Shown: positions 19,011 to 28,401 of the stretch, piece after piece
Position numbering within the stretch: position 1 is the stretch's first letter
Layout: each line of letters opens with the position of its first letter
Notes under the pieces: generated by a model
Database searches by the model: none
Seen by the model: the letters and a program-made list of their open reading frames with translations, nothing else
Told to the model about the DNA's origin: nothing
Program-made: the position numbers and the translations under genes
Assembly (NCBI GenBank): GCA_005798285.1
Contig: SYKE01000088.1
Coordinates: 1 to 32,428, forward strand
DNA: 32,428 nt
Origin: Actinomycetota bacterium
GTDB taxonomy: Bacteria; Armatimonadota; SYMT01
Direction: 5' to 3'

Positions 19011-19152
19011 GGTAGCCTCCCCCTGAGTCTCACGCTGAGGTTCTCGTCGGGGTGGAACCGCTCCTTCACCAGCAGGCACGTGTCGATAGCCTTGCCACCC
19101 GCGCCGAAATCGGTGTGGTCGCGAGACGCGGGCTGCCGCAGGTTCGATATGA

Positions 19153-19899
19153 CTAGGGCGGCAGTGGCGTCGCTGTGGGAGGATGCGATCCCGGCAAGCG
19201 GAACTCGCTGTCTCGAAAGGTCGAGGGCTTGCGCCAATTCACGTGCCCATCGTAATAGAGAACGTTTTGCCCTTCGCTGTGGCGCGGTGGGTAATGGGTG
19301 GCGGCAGCAGTTCCCGTAAGCGGTGTGAATGGCGGCTTCTGCGCCGCGGTTGGGTAGTTCGTGGTGTCCGCGCATCCGGGCGTCCGAGCGTGATCCCAGA
19401 TCACCATGACTCGGCCGATGTCCGGGAACGCGTTCACCGCGGCGTCTGATGCGCCCATCGGACCGCCACTCACGTAGGACATCGCATAACCAACCTGGCC
19501 CGTGTAATCCGGGCAACGGAATATCCCGTAATCCTTCACGTAAGGCGCCAGCAAGCCGGGGCGATTAATCGCTCTGGGCGGCACGTCCCACGACTGGGTC
19601 GAGTCCTGGGGGGCCCACCATGCCTCGTTCGGCCCGGTGTCCGCCGTGGGGGGCGCATGGGTGAGGCAGAGGGGATCTCCGGCTCGGTTGGGGCACACGC
19701 GATACCGGCAGTTGGTTTCCTCGTAGTCCGATCGGTACATCGTGAGAGCCGCGGCCATCTGCTTCAGGTTGGATTGGCAGATCGACTTACGTGCCGCCGC
19801 GCGCGCCTGGGCGAAGACGGGGAACAGGAGCGCAGCCAGAATAGCGATTATCGCGATCACAACGATCAGTTCGATCAGCGTTAAGGCGCGTCTCACCAT
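19153..19899 (-). CDS. Type IV prepilin-like protein (H-x9-DG type)
   Basis: [60 protein letters not shown]-terminal motif; alternative start 19929. Confidence 0.9.
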   Translation of the reverse strand: MVRRALTLIELIVVIAIIAILAALLFPVFAQARAAARKSICQSNLKQMAAALTMYRSDYEETNCRYRVCPNRAGDPLCLTHAPPTADTGPNEAWWAPQDSTQSWDVPPRAINRPGLLAPYVKDYGIFRCPDYTGQVGYAMSYVSGGPMGASDAAVNAFPDIGRVMVIWDHARTPGCADTTNYPTAAQKPPFTPLTGTAAATHYPPRHSEGQNVLYYDGHVNWRKPSTFRDSEFRLPGSHPPTATPLPP

Positions 19900-20110
19900 C
19901 GACCTCACCTTCCGTCGATTGCCGTCCATCGCAACGTAGGCCGAGGATTACATCCGCAAGTGTTTCTAACTCCATGTTTATCAAGATTGCGCCAGATTGG
20001 CCAGTTTGACTGACCACATGTCTATCCAACTTGCGGAAGACTGGCAGGCAGCGCGCTCTCCTCGCCTGCTAAACTTGCTCCGAGTGATGCAGTAGGAGCA
20101 GCAGTCGAAA

Positions 20111-21247
20111 ATGGACAGCGGGGTGCGGAACAATCTGCGAGCGGCGCGCGCGCGCCTCGGTTTGAGCCAACAGGTTCTCGCCGCGTCGGCAGGAGTTACC
20201 CGACAGACCGTGGGGGGTATCGAGGGCGGACTGTACGCCCCGTCGGCAGCCGTGGCGCTGCGACTCGCGAAGGCACTCGCTTGCCGAGTCGAAGACCTGT
20301 TCTGGCTGGAGGAAGACCTGCCTGACCTGATCGGCGTCCTCGCGGGAGAAGCCCAGCAAGGCAGGGAGTTACGTGTGACGCTGGCGGAAGTCGGAGGCCG
20401 TTGGGTCGCCCACCCGCTCCACGGTGCTGCAGCGTTTCGATCTGAGATGGTGCCGTGCGACGGCCTCGGGACCTTGACCGGACCGGGGTCGGAGCTGAGG
20501 GTTCGTCCACTCGGCGAGCTCCAGACCCTGCGCCAGGGCGTTGTCCTTGCGGGCTGCACGCCGGCGCTCTCTCTCTGGGCGCGGGCGGCGGAGCGGTGGC
20601 ACCCGGGCCTGCGTGTCCACTGGACTTTCGCGAACAGCACGGCCGCGCTCCACGCGCTTGGCGCCGGGGAAGTTCACGGCGCCGGAGTTCACCTTGGCGA
20701 CCCGGATTGTGGCGAGGACAACACGGCGGCCGTAGCTCGCACGCTTCCAGGCAGAGAGGTTGTTCTGGTAAACCTCGGCGTCTGGGAAGAGGGCATGCTA
20801 TTGCCGCCCGGGAACCCGAAGGCCATCCGGGGTGCGGCAGATCTGGCGCGTCCGGACATCGGTATCGTCAACCGGGAGATTGGATCCGGCTCGCGGCGGG
20901 TGCTCGACGACTTGCTACACGTTCACGGGGTACCGTCGGGTGCGGTCCGAGGTTACGATCGGATAGCTGCGAGCCACCAAGAGGTTGCTGAAGCGATGGC
21001 AGCGGGCGTAGCGGATGCCGGGGTGAGCAGCGCCTGCGTCGCCGCGGCCTATGGGTTGGACTTTCTCCCGGTCCGGCTGGCCCGGTATGACATGGTGTTC
21101 TTGAAGGAGTACCTGAACCACGAGCCGGTTCGGCAACTCCTTTCAACCCTGGATCACCGGTGGGTTCGGTCCCAGTTGTCCGTACTCGGGGGCTACGATA
21201 CCTCCCGCACTGGCGAAGTCGTCGCGGCGATCCTCAACTCGGGTTGA
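20111..21247 (+). CDS. Transcriptional regulator: XRE-type HTH plus periplasmic-binding-protein-like effector domain
   Basis: 'NLRAARARLGLSQQVLAASAGVTRQTVGGIEGGLYAPSAAVALRLAKALACRVEDLF' HTH; C-terminal 'GYDRIAASHQEVAEAMAAGVADAGVSSACVAAAYGLDFLPV' PBP-like. Confidence 0.88.
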   Translation: MDSGVRNNLRAARARLGLSQQVLAASAGVTRQTVGGIEGGLYAPSAAVALRLAKALACRVEDLFWLEEDLPDLIGVLAGEAQQGRELRVTLAEVGGRWVAHPLHGAAAFRSEMVPCDGLGTLTGPGSELRVRPLGELQTLRQGVVLAGCTPALSLWARAAERWHPGLRVHWTFANSTAALHALGAGEVHGAGVHLGDPDCGEDNTAAVARTLPGREVVLVNLGVWEEGMLLPPGNPKAIRGAADLARPDIGIVNREIGSGSRRVLDDLLHVHGVPSGAVRGYDRIAASHQEVAEAMAAGVADAGVSSACVAAAYGLDFLPVRLARYDMVFLKEYLNHEPVRQLLSTLDHRWVRSQLSVLGGYDTSRTGEVVAAILNSG

Positions 21248-21505
21248 TGGCGCCGGCGCTTGATCCTCACGAAGTCACGACGCGGGCGTATCTCTGAAGA
21301 TTGCGCGAAGAGTGCTACTGGGAGACGTTCCGGTTTGGCGCCACGCAAGTAGCGTTCGAGGCGATAGCCCGAGCCCTTGCGGACGCCGCTCGCCCATTCA
21401 GGGGATCGGATAGGAAGTCTCGACCTGGTTCAGGATCGCGCCGGTCTCGCACGGCATCCCGACAGGGAGGGTGCTCGCGTATCTGCGTGCCGAGCCAGGC
21501 ACGAA

Positions 21506-21578
21506 TGAGCCGGGTGGGACTCGAACCCACGACCACCTCCTTAAAAGGGAGATGCTCTGCCGACTGAGCTACCGGCTC
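21506..21578 (-). tRNA. tRNA-Lys (anticodon TTT)
   Basis: GAGCCGGTAGCTCAGTCGGCAGAGCATCTCCCTTTTAAGGAGGTGGTCGTGGGTTCGAGTCCCACCCGGCTCA folds as a complete cloverleaf; no encoded CCA. Confidence 0.96.
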
Positions 21579-21620
21579 GCGGCGGCGGGATTATAGCACG
21601 ACGCTGGGGGTGGGTAGAAG

Positions 21621-21644
21621 CCCCGCCGGGTGGGTCCGGCGGGG
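21621..21644 (-). terminator. GC-rich hairpin between the DUF3467-like gene and tRNA-Lys
   Basis: ccccgccgg/ccggcgggg perfect 9-bp arms, 22 bp past the stop. Confidence 0.45.
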
Positions 21645-21665
21645 AGAGAGTTCGGGCGGCGGGCG

Positions 21666-21947
21666 CTACCAGTCTTCGGTGGGGCTGATGCCGAGGCTCT
21701 GCATTACGCCGGGGTGCACCTGGATTGGGCGGCCCATCTGCGCTTCGAAGTCCTTGAGTTGCTTCCTCAGGATGATCGCCATCACCTTGGCGTGCTCGGG
21801 GCTCATGCGAATGTCCGCCACGGAGCGGGGTGGCAGGTTCCCGCGGTTGGGAGAGTTGGAGATGGTAAACATCAAAGCCACCGTGAACGGAGCGCAGCCG
21901 ACGGAGAGGCCATCGCTGTAAACGGGTTCGGGATCTTCGGGTTGCAT
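21666..21947 (-). CDS. DUF3467-like small protein
   Basis: 'NRGNLPPRSVADIRMSPEHAKVMAIILRKQLKDFEAQMG'. Confidence 0.65.
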   Translation of the reverse strand: MQPEDPEPVYSDGLSVGCAPFTVALMFTISNSPNRGNLPPRSVADIRMSPEHAKVMAIILRKQLKDFEAQMGRPIQVHPGVMQSLGISPTEDW

Positions 21948-21967
21948 TGAGGCTCCTTGCGCCGACC

Positions 21968-22918
21968 TCAGCGGACGGCAGGTTCTAGAACGGTGAGGGT
22001 GCGGTGGTCTGCGTCCAACTCCACCCGGATGCCTTGAGGGATGGTGACTGGGGACGGCAGGTGTCCCAATGGCCAGCCCAACACCAACGGCTTGTTGAGG
22101 GGACCCAGCACATCAAGAACGACCTGCTCCACGGAGAGGTAGCCGGCGCGCTCCTCGTCTGACGCGGTGCAGGGGAAGCCGCCGAGGAGTATTCCGTGGA
22201 CCGGTCCAAGCATGCCGCTGTCGCGGAGCTGGCAAAGGAAGCGCTCCACCCGGGCGGGAGACTCGTGAATGTCTTCGAGAAACAGCACACTTTCGTGGAG
22301 ATCCGGCGCCCATCGGGTCCCAAGGGTGGCAGCGAGCAGCGCGAGCGTGCCGCCGACCGCCCGGCCCACCGCACGACCTCCCACCAGCGTTTCGGCGGCA
22401 TCGCACCGATCGTCGTGGTAGGTTCCGGCGGCCACGGGCTCCGAAATCAGCCTCAGGAGCCAATCCCAGTCCTGGCTCCGCATTCCCTTTGAGAGATCGG
22501 ACGAGACCATCGGGCCGAATAGCGTGGCCAGGCCGCACTCTCGGTCGATCCCGAGGTGGAGACTGGTGATGTCGCTGTACCCGATGAAGGGTTTTGGATG
22601 CTCCCGGATGCATCCCCAATCGAGCATCGACAGCAGCCGGAGTGAACCGCTGCCGCCTCGGGCGCACCAGACTGCGTGGATCTCCGGATCGGAGAAAAAC
22701 GCCTCCAGGTCTGCCGCCCGGTCTCGATCTTCCCCCGCAAGGTGACCGCGGCGGTCGAACACGTGCGGCGCCAGGCGAACCGAATAGCCTCGCGCTCGGA
22801 GTGCATCCACGCCCCGCTCCAGGGCCCCCGGCGGTACGGGGCTGGAAGGGGCGACGATGCCGATCACGCCCCCCTGCGGCAGTCGGGGCGGAAGCAGTCG
22901 AGGTGGACCACTGCTCAT
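21968..22918 (-). CDS. LD-carboxypeptidase (peptidase S66 family)
   Basis: 'GVIGIVAPSSPV', 'DPEIHAVWCARGGSGSLRLLSMLDW..IREHPKPFIGYSDITSLHL', 'FGPM'. Confidence 0.92.
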   Translation of the reverse strand: MSSGPPRLLPPRLPQGGVIGIVAPSSPVPPGALERGVDALRARGYSVRLAPHVFDRRGHLAGEDRDRAADLEAFFSDPEIHAVWCARGGSGSLRLLSMLDWGCIREHPKPFIGYSDITSLHLGIDRECGLATLFGPMVSSDLSKGMRSQDWDWLLRLISEPVAAGTYHDDRCDAAETLVGGRAVGRAVGGTLALLAATLGTRWAPDLHESVLFLEDIHESPARVERFLCQLRDSGMLGPVHGILLGGFPCTASDEERAGYLSVEQVVLDVLGPLNKPLVLGWPLGHLPSPVTIPQGIRVELDADHRTLTVLEPAVR

Positions 22919-24225
22919 GCTACTCCCACCCGCACCTCGCGAAGCCCCCGCGCGGTGGCTGCTCCGAACAAGCCGATCACGGCGCCGAGCACAAAGATGA
23001 CGGGATAGCCGTAATGACGGGCCAGTTCACCCAGGATGAGGGGAATGGGTACCGTCAGCAGGCCAACGGTGTTCACCGCGCCCAGCGCCATCGCGTGATC
23101 CTTCTGCTCCACGATTTCCAAAAGGTAGTTGGTGAGGAACTGGTAGAGGGGGAAGCGGAGGCCGATGAGAGTGTAAACGCCGAGAAACCAGAACCAGTTA
23201 CTGCGAAACGGCTCCCATCCCCCGAGCACCCAGGCCGTCAGCGGCACGGCGGCTTCCATCCAGAGCAGCACGCAGATGAGCACACGATTGCCTTTGCGAT
23301 CCGCCACGCCGCCCAGAATGCTGCTGCTCAAGGATTGCCAGAACACCTGAAACACGGTTGCCATCACGAGGGCCCCCGGTGTCATGGTGCCGTGCGTGCG
23401 CCAGTAGCCGGTATAGAACTGCAGCATTCCCCCCAGCACATTCACTGCGGCGTTTACAGCCATCAGGCGAGCGAGATCCTGATTGCCGCGGGCCAGCGCG
23501 ACGAAGTATCTCAGGCTCCCCGCGAGGCTGTGTCGTCTCACGGGACTGTTTGTGTCGGGCTCTTTGACCCAGAGCAGCGCTACGCCGGCCATCAAGAACA
23601 GGACGGTGGTACAGGTGAAGGAGAGCGCGTAGTTCTTGGGTTCCGGGAAGCCGCCGTGCTGCACCAACCGGTAGATGAGAAGTACGCCGCCGACATTGAC
23701 GAGACCCGACAGGCTCATCCCCATTGCGAGGCTCTTGCCGCGCATGTCGGCCGGGATGATCTTACCGAGCACCGCGCCCTGAGCCACGGTGACCGCGCCG
23801 AGAAACACAAAGAACAGCGTGTAGCAGACGCCGAAGACCCAGAGCGCAACGTTGGGATTCATCGCGGACGGAGTCCACAGATACACCGTGAGCACCGCCC
23901 AGATCGCCACCGTCGCCACCCAGAACAGCAGCAGAGCGTTGCGTTTGCTGTGGAAGCGATCCACGATGGGGGCCGCAAACAGCGGGGCCAGGTTCCTTCC
24001 GGCTCCGTTCAACGCCGTGAACATGCCCATCACGGTGGGGGAGGGTGCGAGGTAGCTGACCAGGCCGGCCATCATCGTCGCTTCCATCTTGAATTGCCAG
24101 CCAATTCGATAGAACGACTGGTAGAAGACCCAGGCGAAAAAGTTGGCGCGACGAAGCGGGGCGGAGCCGAACGGATCTTCCTCAGCAGACCCGCCGGTTC
24201 CGGCCGAAGATGGCGGGGAAGGCAT
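22915..24225 (-). CDS. MFS transporter
   Basis: About 12 hydrophobic segments with MFS-like pattern; stop overlaps the start of the S66 gene (ATGA). Confidence 0.85.
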   Translation of the reverse strand: MPSPPSSAGTGGSAEEDPFGSAPLRRANFFAWVFYQSFYRIGWQFKMEATMMAGLVSYLAPSPTVMGMFTALNGAGRNLAPLFAAPIVDRFHSKRNALLLFWVATVAIWAVLTVYLWTPSAMNPNVALWVFGVCYTLFFVFLGAVTVAQGAVLGKIIPADMRGKSLAMGMSLSGLVNVGGVLLIYRLVQHGGFPEPKNYALSFTCTTVLFLMAGVALLWVKEPDTNSPVRRHSLAGSLRYFVALARGNQDLARLMAVNAAVNVLGGMLQFYTGYWRTHGTMTPGALVMATVFQVFWQSLSSSILGGVADRKGNRVLICVLLWMEAAVPLTAWVLGGWEPFRSNWFWFLGVYTLIGLRFPLYQFLTNYLLEIVEQKDHAMALGAVNTVGLLTVPIPLILGELARHYGYPVIFVLGAVIGLFGAATARGLREVRVGVA

Positions 24226-24271
24226 AGCCTAGCCTATCGCAATCCTTAACATCGCCGGGTCGGCCCGGACC

Positions 24272-25834
24272 TCATTGTCTTCGACGAGTTCGCGCACCCG
24301 TCCCGACCGGCGCCGGACCCCGGGCCTTTTCCCATGTGTCGTACGCATGGGTACGGGCGCCGAGGTAACGATAGGTCTCGAACACCGCGGCGTTGCCGTT
24401 CAGCCGGGGGTCCCCCTCGGCCTTCAGCGCCGTATCCATTTCCGTTCGGAGTTGCTTCTTCAGCGCTGCGAGGGTTGGATCCCCCGCCAGGTTCTTCACG
24501 CAATCGCTATCCTCGTCCACCCGGTACAGCTCCTCTTCCGGGCGGTAGCCGAAGCAAAGCCGATAGTAGTCGTCGAACCGGAACGTGATGAACGTTTTGG
24601 TGGGTCCGTTGTCACAGTTGGGGTAGTTCGTCTCAGGGTTACCAACCGGCCATCTCTCCGGGTGGTAATTGTGGACATAGAGGTACTCCGGTGTTCGTAT
24701 GGCGCGCACGGGATATCCCCAGTCGTTGGGGCGACCGATATCGTGGCGCTCTTTGCCGATGAGCATCCGATTCCGGGACCGATCCACCCAACCCGAGGCC
24801 GGCTTCAACAGAACATCAAGAAAGCTCTTGCCGGTGATGGAGGACGGCCGTGTCACTCCCGCCGCTTCCAGAAACGTCGGCGCAAAGTCGCGAACGTTGA
24901 TGAAGTCGTCGACCGTGCGCGCGGACTTCACGCGCGAGCCCCAACGGATCGCGAGCGGGACGTGGAATCCGTGCTCGTAGATTTGACCCTTGACCCGCGG
25001 GAACGGCATCCCGTGGTCGCTGGTGACCACAATCAGCGTGTTGTCGAGCTGACTTCTGGCCTCCAGCAGTTTGAGGGCGCGACCCAGGTGGGTGTCGAAC
25101 CACTCTACCTCCACGGCGTAGTCCAGCATGTCGTTCCGGGTTACCGCCGCATCCGGCAGGTACGATGGGACCGTGACGTCCGCGGGCTTCTTCCCGGCGC
25201 GCATACCGGAGCCCGGCTCGTAGTCTCGGTGCGGCTCCTGGCCCCCGAGCCAGAAGCAAAACGGCTTCGACGGATCGCCGGACGCGAGGAAGTCGTTGAA
25301 GTTCCCGGCATAGTCCGTATTTGAGATTCCACCCGCAGGCGGAGGGTTCTTGCGGGCTTGAAAGCCCGGTCCGGCGGGGTTCCGGGTGAAGCCGCCGGCC
25401 TGAAAGTCGCCGGGCCCCCAGCCCTTGCCGGTGAACCCGACGCGATAGCCGGCTTCTTCGAGCAGATCGGGGTAGACCGCCCACTTCTTGGGGAAGATCC
25501 CGAAGTGACAGATGGCGTTCTCGGTCTGCCAGCTATTTCGACCGGTAAGAATGCTGGCCCGGCAGGGGCTGCACTTGGGGTTGGATGTGAAGCAGTTCTT
25601 GAAAAGGACTCCTTCACTCGCCACACGGTCGAACGCGGGGGTCTTCAGCCAGGTAGCGCCGTAAGCGCCGGCGTGCGGCCATCCCCAGTCATCCGCGATC
25701 ACGAAGAGAATGTTGGGTCGACTGCCTCCCTGTGCCCCCGCGGCGCCTGCCGTCCGAACAGCGCCCATGAGGGTGGCGGCGAGCAGAAATGCCGCTCCGG
25801 CACGCACCGACTTCCGAATCATGGATAACATCAC
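24272..25834 (-). CDS. Sulfatase (heparan N-sulfatase-like), secreted
   Basis: NILFVIADDWGWPHAGAYG, sulfatase signature CSPCRASILTGR (C-x-P-x-R), VVTSDHGMPFPRVKGQIYEHG. Confidence 0.93.
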   Translation of the reverse strand: MMLSMIRKSVRAGAAFLLAATLMGAVRTAGAAGAQGGSRPNILFVIADDWGWPHAGAYGATWLKTPAFDRVASEGVLFKNCFTSNPKCSPCRASILTGRNSWQTENAICHFGIFPKKWAVYPDLLEEAGYRVGFTGKGWGPGDFQAGGFTRNPAGPGFQARKNPPPAGGISNTDYAGNFNDFLASGDPSKPFCFWLGGQEPHRDYEPGSGMRAGKKPADVTVPSYLPDAAVTRNDMLDYAVEVEWFDTHLGRALKLLEARSQLDNTLIVVTSDHGMPFPRVKGQIYEHGFHVPLAIRWGSRVKSARTVDDFINVRDFAPTFLEAAGVTRPSSITGKSFLDVLLKPASGWVDRSRNRMLIGKERHDIGRPNDWGYPVRAIRTPEYLYVHNYHPERWPVGNPETNYPNCDNGPTKTFITFRFDDYYRLCFGYRPEEELYRVDEDSDCVKNLAGDPTLAALKKQLRTEMDTALKAEGDPRLNGNAAVFETYRYLGARTHAYDTWEKARGPAPVGTGARTRRRQ

Positions 25835-25911
25835 ACTGTCTCCCCCGCGGAGCCGACCGCTGCGGGCGGTTGCGCAGGCTACCAGCCAACATTCTGTAAT
25901 TCGAAGAGTTT

Positions 25912-26757
25912 ATGCCCACAGACCTGCCCGGACCCCCTGGAGACGAAAGCGAGATCCGACGCGCCCCCGCCACTGCGTTTGTACTTGGCATGGTGTGGGG
26001 GGGCCTCCTCACCCTGGTCGGTGGAGGCATTGGCCAGCTCATCGTGCCGGGGTTGATCCTCTGGCTGCGGATCACGGGGTCCCGCGCCGTGGCGACCGCG
26101 CAAACGACCGTATTCATTGCGGGAAGCGCGGCCACGTGGCTCTACCACCACGATTTGGTCCGCCGGGAGTTGGGAGGACTGAGCCTGTCCTGGATCCTGT
26201 TTCTGTCGATTGGCGGCCTGGTCGGGTCGCTCTGCGGCGCCTTCGCCAAGGGGACACTCGCGCCGGCGTGGCGACCTCGAGTGGTTGGATGGGCAGTGTT
26301 GATGGCCGGCCTCATGCTGATGGCGAAATCACTGCGGTGGTTGCCGTTCGATGCCGGGTGGTCGTCCGAACCGCTCCACCTCGGACTGGTGAGCGCGCTC
26401 TGTGCGATGGTGATGTCCCTCGCTCGGATGGGGGCGGGCGTGCTGTTCGTCCCGATCGCCGCCCTGGTTTTCGATTGGGATCAGCACCTCAACCAGGGCA
26501 CGTCCATCGCCGTGGGCACGGCGCTCTCGGCGGTGGCGTTACCCATCAACGCATTGCGAGGTCGGATCGCCTGGAACCATGTCGCGCCGCTTGCAAGTGG
26601 AGCGCTGTTCGGCGTGCTGGTGGCGGCTCCCCGCGTTTCGGCGCTGACTTCTCCGGCGCTACAGGCCGCGGCGGCAGTATTCGTGATACTTTTCGGGGCT
26701 GGGATCCTTAGAACACGGGTTCCGGAATCCCCCGGAGAGGGCCGCGATGGAGCGTGA
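25912..26757 (+). CDS. Sulfite exporter TauE/SafE family (DUF81) membrane protein
   Basis: Glycine-rich TM repeats 'GLLTLVGGGIGQLIVPGLILWLRI..SRAVATAQTTVFI'. Confidence 0.8.
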   Translation: MPTDLPGPPGDESEIRRAPATAFVLGMVWGGLLTLVGGGIGQLIVPGLILWLRITGSRAVATAQTTVFIAGSAATWLYHHDLVRRELGGLSLSWILFLSIGGLVGSLCGAFAKGTLAPAWRPRVVGWAVLMAGLMLMAKSLRWLPFDAGWSSEPLHLGLVSALCAMVMSLARMGAGVLFVPIAALVFDWDQHLNQGTSIAVGTALSAVALPINALRGRIAWNHVAPLASGALFGVLVAAPRVSALTSPALQAAAAVFVILFGAGILRTRVPESPGEGRDGA

Positions 26758-27355
26758 CGAATGGAAGTCGGAAGACCGCTTCCTGTATCTGAACGGTGAG
26801 TTTTCAGACGAACAGACGCACCAGATTGTCGAGCGCCTCACCCAGCACTGGGAGCGGGAGTTCCTGCTGGTCATCAACTCCGATGGAGGATCGAGCTTCA
26901 ACGCGCTCTGCGTGACGAACTTGATGAAGGCCCATGCCCGAGTAGATACGCTTTGCGTGGGAGTTGCGCTCTCCGGCGCGGCAGACGTGCTGGCGGCGGG
27001 TCGGCGAAGGTTCATCGTACCGGGCGCAATTGCCATGCTGCACCAGGTGTCGTGGGAGTTGGGCCGAGAGTATGCCGGCAACCTGGTGAAGAACGCTCGA
27101 TTTCTAGATCGGCTCAATAGCTTCCTCGCCGACCGCCTCTCCGAAGCCACGGGCAGGCCGAGAGAGGAACTCGACAGAGACATGTCGACGGACTTCTACC
27201 TGATCGGACAGGAGATCATCGATTACGGGCTTGCAGACGCCTACTGGTCTCCCGAGGATGTACTGAAGCCTGCCGCTTCTCGCCGGAAGCCGGCGAGGAT
27301 TCAAGCGGAGGCGAACGATACGGGGCGCAAAAAGGCCCAGGAGACGGATCGGTGA
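26747..27355 (+). CDS. ClpP/crotonase-fold serine protease-like protein
   Basis: '[36 protein letters not shown]' (Ser, His) and '[24 protein letters not shown]' (Asp) align with the ClpP triad regions; overlaps TauE gene by 11 bp. Confidence 0.82.
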   Translation: MERDEWKSEDRFLYLNGEFSDEQTHQIVERLTQHWEREFLLVINSDGGSSFNALCVTNLMKAHARVDTLCVGVALSGAADVLAAGRRRFIVPGAIAMLHQVSWELGREYAGNLVKNARFLDRLNSFLADRLSEATGRPREELDRDMSTDFYLIGQEIIDYGLADAYWSPEDVLKPAASRRKPARIQAEANDTGRKKAQETDR

Positions 27356-28389
27356 TCATCGACCTTCGCAGTGACACCGTGACACAGCCGACCGACGCGA
27401 TGCGCGCCGCGATGGCCTCCGCCGAGGTGGGTGATGATGTTTACGGCGAGGATCCAACCGTCAACCTCCTTCAGGAGGAGGCAGCTCGGGTGGTGGGAAA
27501 GCAAGCGGCCCTGTTCGTTCCCACTGGAAGCATGGCCAACCTGCTTGCGGTGAAGTGTCACACTCAGCCGGGTGACGAGGTGCTCATCGACCGGAATGCC
27601 CACATTGTCCAGTATGAGATGGGCGGGCTGGCATGGTTCAGTGGCGTGCTCCCGCAGGTTCTGGATGGAGTTCGAGGTGTGCTCGACCCCGACGTGGTGC
27701 GGGCAAATATTCAGGCCCACGTGCCGTATTACCGAATGCGGACGACGCTGGTCTGTGTGGAGAACAGTCACAACCACGGCGGCGGCAGCATTTATCCGCT
27801 TCCTTACCTGAAGGCGATCCATGAAGCGGCGTCCGAACAAGGGGTCCCGGTGCATATGGATGGCGCCCGGCTCTTCAACGCCGCGATTGCTTCGGGTGTT
27901 TCGGCTCAGGAGATTGCCGGTCACACCGACTCCTTGATGTTTTGCTTTTCAAAGGGACTCTCGGCGCCTGTCGGTTCGATCCTGTGCGGTACGCGTGAGT
28001 TCATCGACCGGGCGCTACGCGCACGCCGTGTGGTGGGTGGAGGCATGCGACAGGCGGGTCACCTGGCGGCGGCGGCCCGGATAGCGCTTTCCGATATGGT
28101 GGAGCGCCTGGCTGAGGATCACACCGCGGCGCGGCGCCTCGCGGAGGGACTGGCGGAAATGCCCGGCCTCGTGATGGACCCCGCCACCGTTCAGACCAAC
28201 ATCGTGATTTGCCGCCACGAGGGCGGGGCTGCGGTGTGCGAGCCGCTGGTTCGCGCACTCAAGGCGAGGGGAGTACTGGTCAGTCAGCTCACCCGCGACT
28301 CAATTCGGCTTGTGACTCACCGTCACATAGGACCTTTGCAGGTGGATGCGGCCCTCGGAGCGATTCGAGAGTGTCTGCCGGGGGTCTGA
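27352..28389 (+). CDS. ltaE: Low-specificity L-threonine aldolase (GTG start)
   Basis: '[65 protein letters not shown]', '[11 protein letters not shown]', '[15 protein letters not shown]'. Confidence 0.94.
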   Translation: MIIDLRSDTVTQPTDAMRAAMASAEVGDDVYGEDPTVNLLQEEAARVVGKQAALFVPTGSMANLLAVKCHTQPGDEVLIDRNAHIVQYEMGGLAWFSGVLPQVLDGVRGVLDPDVVRANIQAHVPYYRMRTTLVCVENSHNHGGGSIYPLPYLKAIHEAASEQGVPVHMDGARLFNAAIASGVSAQEIAGHTDSLMFCFSKGLSAPVGSILCGTREFIDRALRARRVVGGGMRQAGHLAAAARIALSDMVERLAEDHTAARRLAEGLAEMPGLVMDPATVQTNIVICRHEGGAAVCEPLVRALKARGVLVSQLTRDSIRLVTHRHIGPLQVDAALGAIRECLPGV

Positions 28390-28401
28390 GGAGAACACGG
28401 A

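Noticed and set aside
21301-21505. Search for a selC-like tRNA-Sec near tRNA-Lys
   Set aside because: No long acceptor arm, UCA anticodon or T-loop pattern could be found; only tRNA-Lys(UUU) is present.
22594-24249. 551-aa plus-strand ORF
   Set aside because: Antisense to the S66 peptidase and MFS genes; composition (His/Arg/Pro-rich, no domain) is typical of spurious GC-rich antisense frames.
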